Assembly: GCF_020740795.1 (NCBI RefSeq)
Contig: NC_067285.1
Coordinates: 108,649,652-108,713,651 of the forward strand
Length of the DNA stretch: 64,000 nt
Reading direction: 5' to 3'
Source: Apus apus
Lineage: Eukaryota; Chordata; Aves; Apodiformes; Apodidae
In this document: positions 61,843 to 64,000 of the stretch, one piece after another
Numbering within the stretch: position 1 is the stretch's first letter
Layout of the letters: each line of letters starts with the position of its first letter
Made by a program: the position numbers and the translations under genes
Notes under the pieces: model-generated
Told to the model about the DNA's origin: nothing
Databases searched by the model: none
Seen by the model: the letters and a program-made list of their open reading frames with translations, nothing else

Positions 61843-62855
61843 CCTCTGCCAGAGCAAGTTCAGTCTCAGATGAATGTGTAATTCAAAGCTATTATGGCAC
61901 TGACTCCTCCAGGTGTGGCCTGGACTACACCACAGCACATCACATCCCTTGTTTGCCAGCTCATGAGGATAACTGGCCTCAGCTCAAGTGGTGGGGACTC
62001 ATAAGGTGAAAGCCTGAAAGGTTCCCACCCCTCCCATTGCCATGAGGTTACTCCCTGGCCACAAATGTGGTACAAAGTCACCTCTATTATAAAATTAAAA
62101 GGGTGTGCTGCAAGCACAAAATGGAAATGCTGTGCTTCATCCCTTGAGGTCATAAATTCTCACTGCACTCCTGTCAGTAATGGCCAAAAGCTGTTTGGCA
62201 TCAGCCTGACATCTTATTGTACTTCAAGGACTGCTTGGACCAGACTTTGGACCCGCAAGTCTTGTAGCGATTCAGAACCTGTTCCAACTGAAATTTTAGC
62301 AGTTCCCCAAAGCTGCGCAACAGCATCAAAATCCTGTGCTTGAACAGTCTGGGGCTTAGAGAAGTTCATGCAGGTGTCTAAAAGAGAGGATAATGTTAAA
62401 AAACACTCAGCTTTGGCCTAATGCTAATTCTCCTAGAGTGAAGTCAGACCTCCCGTTTGCCCTCAGCGGGAGCCGTGTTATGTTGGCACTGAAGGCTTTT
62501 GGAAATACTGCTGTAAATGTCAATATGCCTTTTACAGAGAGTCTATGAAACCTGTAATAGCTGCACATGCAGAAGAAAGTCACTGCCCAGAAAAACAAAT
62601 GCAAGGGAGAACCATGCTGGGGTACATGGCAGGGGTCCCTAGAGCAGATCATGGGCTGCATTTTGCAGAAGGACTCTTGGATGGGCTCCATTCACACCGA
62701 CACGTTCAGCTGATGCTTTGTTTATTGTTTGACCATCTGTAGGGAGAACTCACTCCAGTCACTGCCTTTACTTTCCTTCTGCAACCAAGAAACATGACAC
62801 ATGAACAGCACTAAACCAAGAACTAAGGAAAACAAAAAGAAACCCTGAGCCTTAC

Positions 62856-62936
62856 CCCATTGCTTCCCAGAATGATCTTCATATTCTCCATTGGAGCCTT
62901 CAGGTGCCTGGCTATCCTTTCCTGAGCTGGCATCAT
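62856..62936 (-). CDS. FGFRL1: FGFRL1 acidic-linker exon (between Ig1 and Ig2)
   Basis: The exon is 81 bp (27 codons). It starts after the acceptor 'ttccttgcag' and ends at the donor 'TGGG|gtaagg'. It encodes a polar, Asp/Glu/Ser/Gly-rich linker beginning DDASSGKDSQ and ending SGKQW, where the first D is completed by a G from the preceding exon. FGF receptors have a comparable acidic box between Ig1 and Ig2. In FGFRL1 this linker is short and poorly conserved, and only the DD start and the QW end are easily matched to other vertebrates. The last G joins the next exon's CC to give Ala, producing ...[11 protein letters not shown], the expected family sequence at the start of Ig2. The exon is phase 1 on both sides and could be skipped without changing frame. 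There is no cysteine, so it is not a folded Ig module. Confidence 0.92.
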
Positions 62937-64000
62937 CTGCAAGGAAAAGGAAAGGGAAGATGTTAAGAAGGTCTCCAACAGTATGATGACAAGAGTTTGC
63001 ATCTCCTCCTGGAGGCACCATGAAGCTGAAACACACTCAACATATATTTGGCATCCACATCCTGGCACTTACAGCCTGGCCATTTTAATGAACAATTTCA
63101 TTTGCTGCTTTATGAGCTTTTTGTCAGGCTACCAAAGCAATGGGAGATTCATCAATGTTGCCATTAACAGCTGACAAAAGCCTCTTTCTTTATGTTTACA
63201 GGTTGCTTATCCCTAGGAGGAGCTGATCTGTTGTACCTTTTGTGCAAATAATGGCATAAATAAAAATTACAGCTAATTAAACATAGGAGGTGGGGGAAGA
63301 CTTACGTGATCAGTCACACAAAGCACAAGCAGTGGAAACAGGACCACTAATGTGGCTGTCAGCTTCCATACAAAATCAGGAAAGCAAGCAGGTCTGGGGT
63401 CAAATTAGCCCTCAATGGGTACTGAATGCAAAGCTATGGTTGGAGAAAGCAGTATTTATTGAAATACTGTTTTTGTGGTTTGTTGGTTTGTTTTTTTTAA
63501 ATGAAGACCACCCATGCCACTTTGTCCCTTATCACTCTAGATGTCTATACCACTATCACAGAGCAGCATCAAGGTCTCAACTCTGTTCCCTGTGGTTCTG
63601 GAAGAAATAGAAAGCACCACAAGTTAAAACCTCCACCTCTCCAGCAGATTAAATTGCCACTGTGATATGGCCACCTACATGGCTTCCATGAGGGTGCCTA
63701 AGAGTGCCCTGAGCCTCCTTCTGCAATCCAGGTGGTGTTGGTGGCCTCACACTTCCACAATGCCTGGATAAGAAGCTTTTGCCTCCTCCAGTAACAGCCT
63801 GGCCTCTACTGCACAGGCATTCCACTCAGAGCATCCTCTCTTAGCAATGGACCACACCAGGAAGGAAGTCCTCCTGAGGCACTTTGGGCAGCTACGGATG
63901 ATGACACAACTAAGTGTGGCTCTTCTAAGGCTACTCCTGTGCTCTACAGTTGGAGCAGCTGTAGTTCTGGATCAAGAGCTACTCAACGCCTAACTAAAGT
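62937..64000 (-). other. FGFRL1: FGFRL1 upstream intron, partial
   Basis: This is intron sequence 5' of the acidic-linker exon, continuing past the window edge. The final 40 nt before the exon are pyrimidine-rich, as expected of an acceptor tract. No Ig1 exon, CR1 or other feature is visible here. Confidence 0.8.

Larger units (their letters stand above)
57202..62855 (-). other. FGFRL1: FGFRL1 intron between acidic-linker and Ig2 exons
   Basis: The intron is 5654 bp, with donor 'gtaagg' and acceptor 'gcag'. It contains a minus-strand CR1 at 57321-57530, another at 61733-61842, a polypurine tract at 60379-60450, and a short G-rich cluster at 61398-61414. The long middle part (57531-60378) is unique sequence in which I see no exon or repeat. 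Confidence 0.85.
46020..64000 (-). other. FGFRL1: FGFRL1 gene, 3' part (acidic linker to 3' UTR)
   Basis: This is the gene span on the minus strand, open at the right edge. Four coding exons (62936-62856, 57201-56917, 52970-52617, 47873-47464) are separated by introns of 5654, 3946 and 4743 bp, all GT-AG and all phase 1. Together they encode 376 residues plus a stop. FGFRL1 is a single-pass membrane protein of about 500 residues with three extracellular Ig domains that bind FGF ligands and heparan sulfate. It has a short cytoplasmic tail in place of a tyrosine kinase. About 110 N-terminal residues (signal peptide and Ig1) are missing, and no Ig1-like reading frame is visible between 62937 and 64000, so they lie outside the window. 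The identification rests on near-complete recall of the family sequence through Ig2, Ig3, the membrane segment and the His-rich tail. No frameshift or stop breaks it. Confidence 0.97.

Noticed and set aside
1..64000. CRISPR arrays, bacterial operons, tRNA and rRNA genes
   Set aside because: None seen. The sequence is vertebrate; repeats present are CR1 or simple repeats, and no tRNA box A/B pair or rRNA segment was recognised.

Overview
This window is vertebrate nuclear DNA, almost certainly from a bird. The evidence is about 19 copies of the CR1 LINE family. Most are 5'-truncated and end in the ATTCTRTG-type 3' repeat, and many open with the reverse-complement signature 'tcatagaatcatag...ggttggaagggacct'. 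No Alu, B1 or L1 type sequence is visible. Long introns, poor coding density and GT-AG splice sites fit the same picture. Crocodilians and turtles also carry CR1, so the species is not fixed by the sequence.

The only gene I can support is FGFRL1 (fibroblast growth factor receptor-like 1), on the minus strand and cut by the right edge. Reading right to left it has an 81-bp acidic-linker exon (62936-62856), the second Ig domain (57201-56917), the third Ig domain (52970-52617), and a last exon with the transmembrane helix and His-rich cytoplasmic tail (47873-47464). A 3' UTR of about 1.4 kb ends near 46020 at an AATAAA signal. All three internal junctions are phase 1 and join in frame to give the last 376 residues. 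The signal peptide and first Ig domain must lie beyond position 64000. There is no kinase domain, as expected for this decoy-like receptor.

The left 46 kb (1-46019), downstream of FGFRL1, contains no coding exon I can defend. It holds scattered CR1 copies, simple repeats, A-rich tracts, a few perfect short hairpins and long AT-rich unique stretches that could hold regulatory DNA. CR1 copies cluster at 21-26 kb and 37-57 kb and are nearly absent from 5.4-14.7 kb and 26.3-37.7 kb.

The observations most worth following are structural. The Ig2 and Ig3 exons are each flanked by oppositely oriented CR1 copies, and both exons are phase-symmetric, so exon skipping or circular RNA formation is plausible. 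Two CR1 pairs sit head to head and form long fold-backs (22739-24157 and 56431-56704). A compact hairpin at 44751-44806 has no obvious repeat origin. I found no new gene system, and most of the window is ordinary avian intergenic and intronic sequence.
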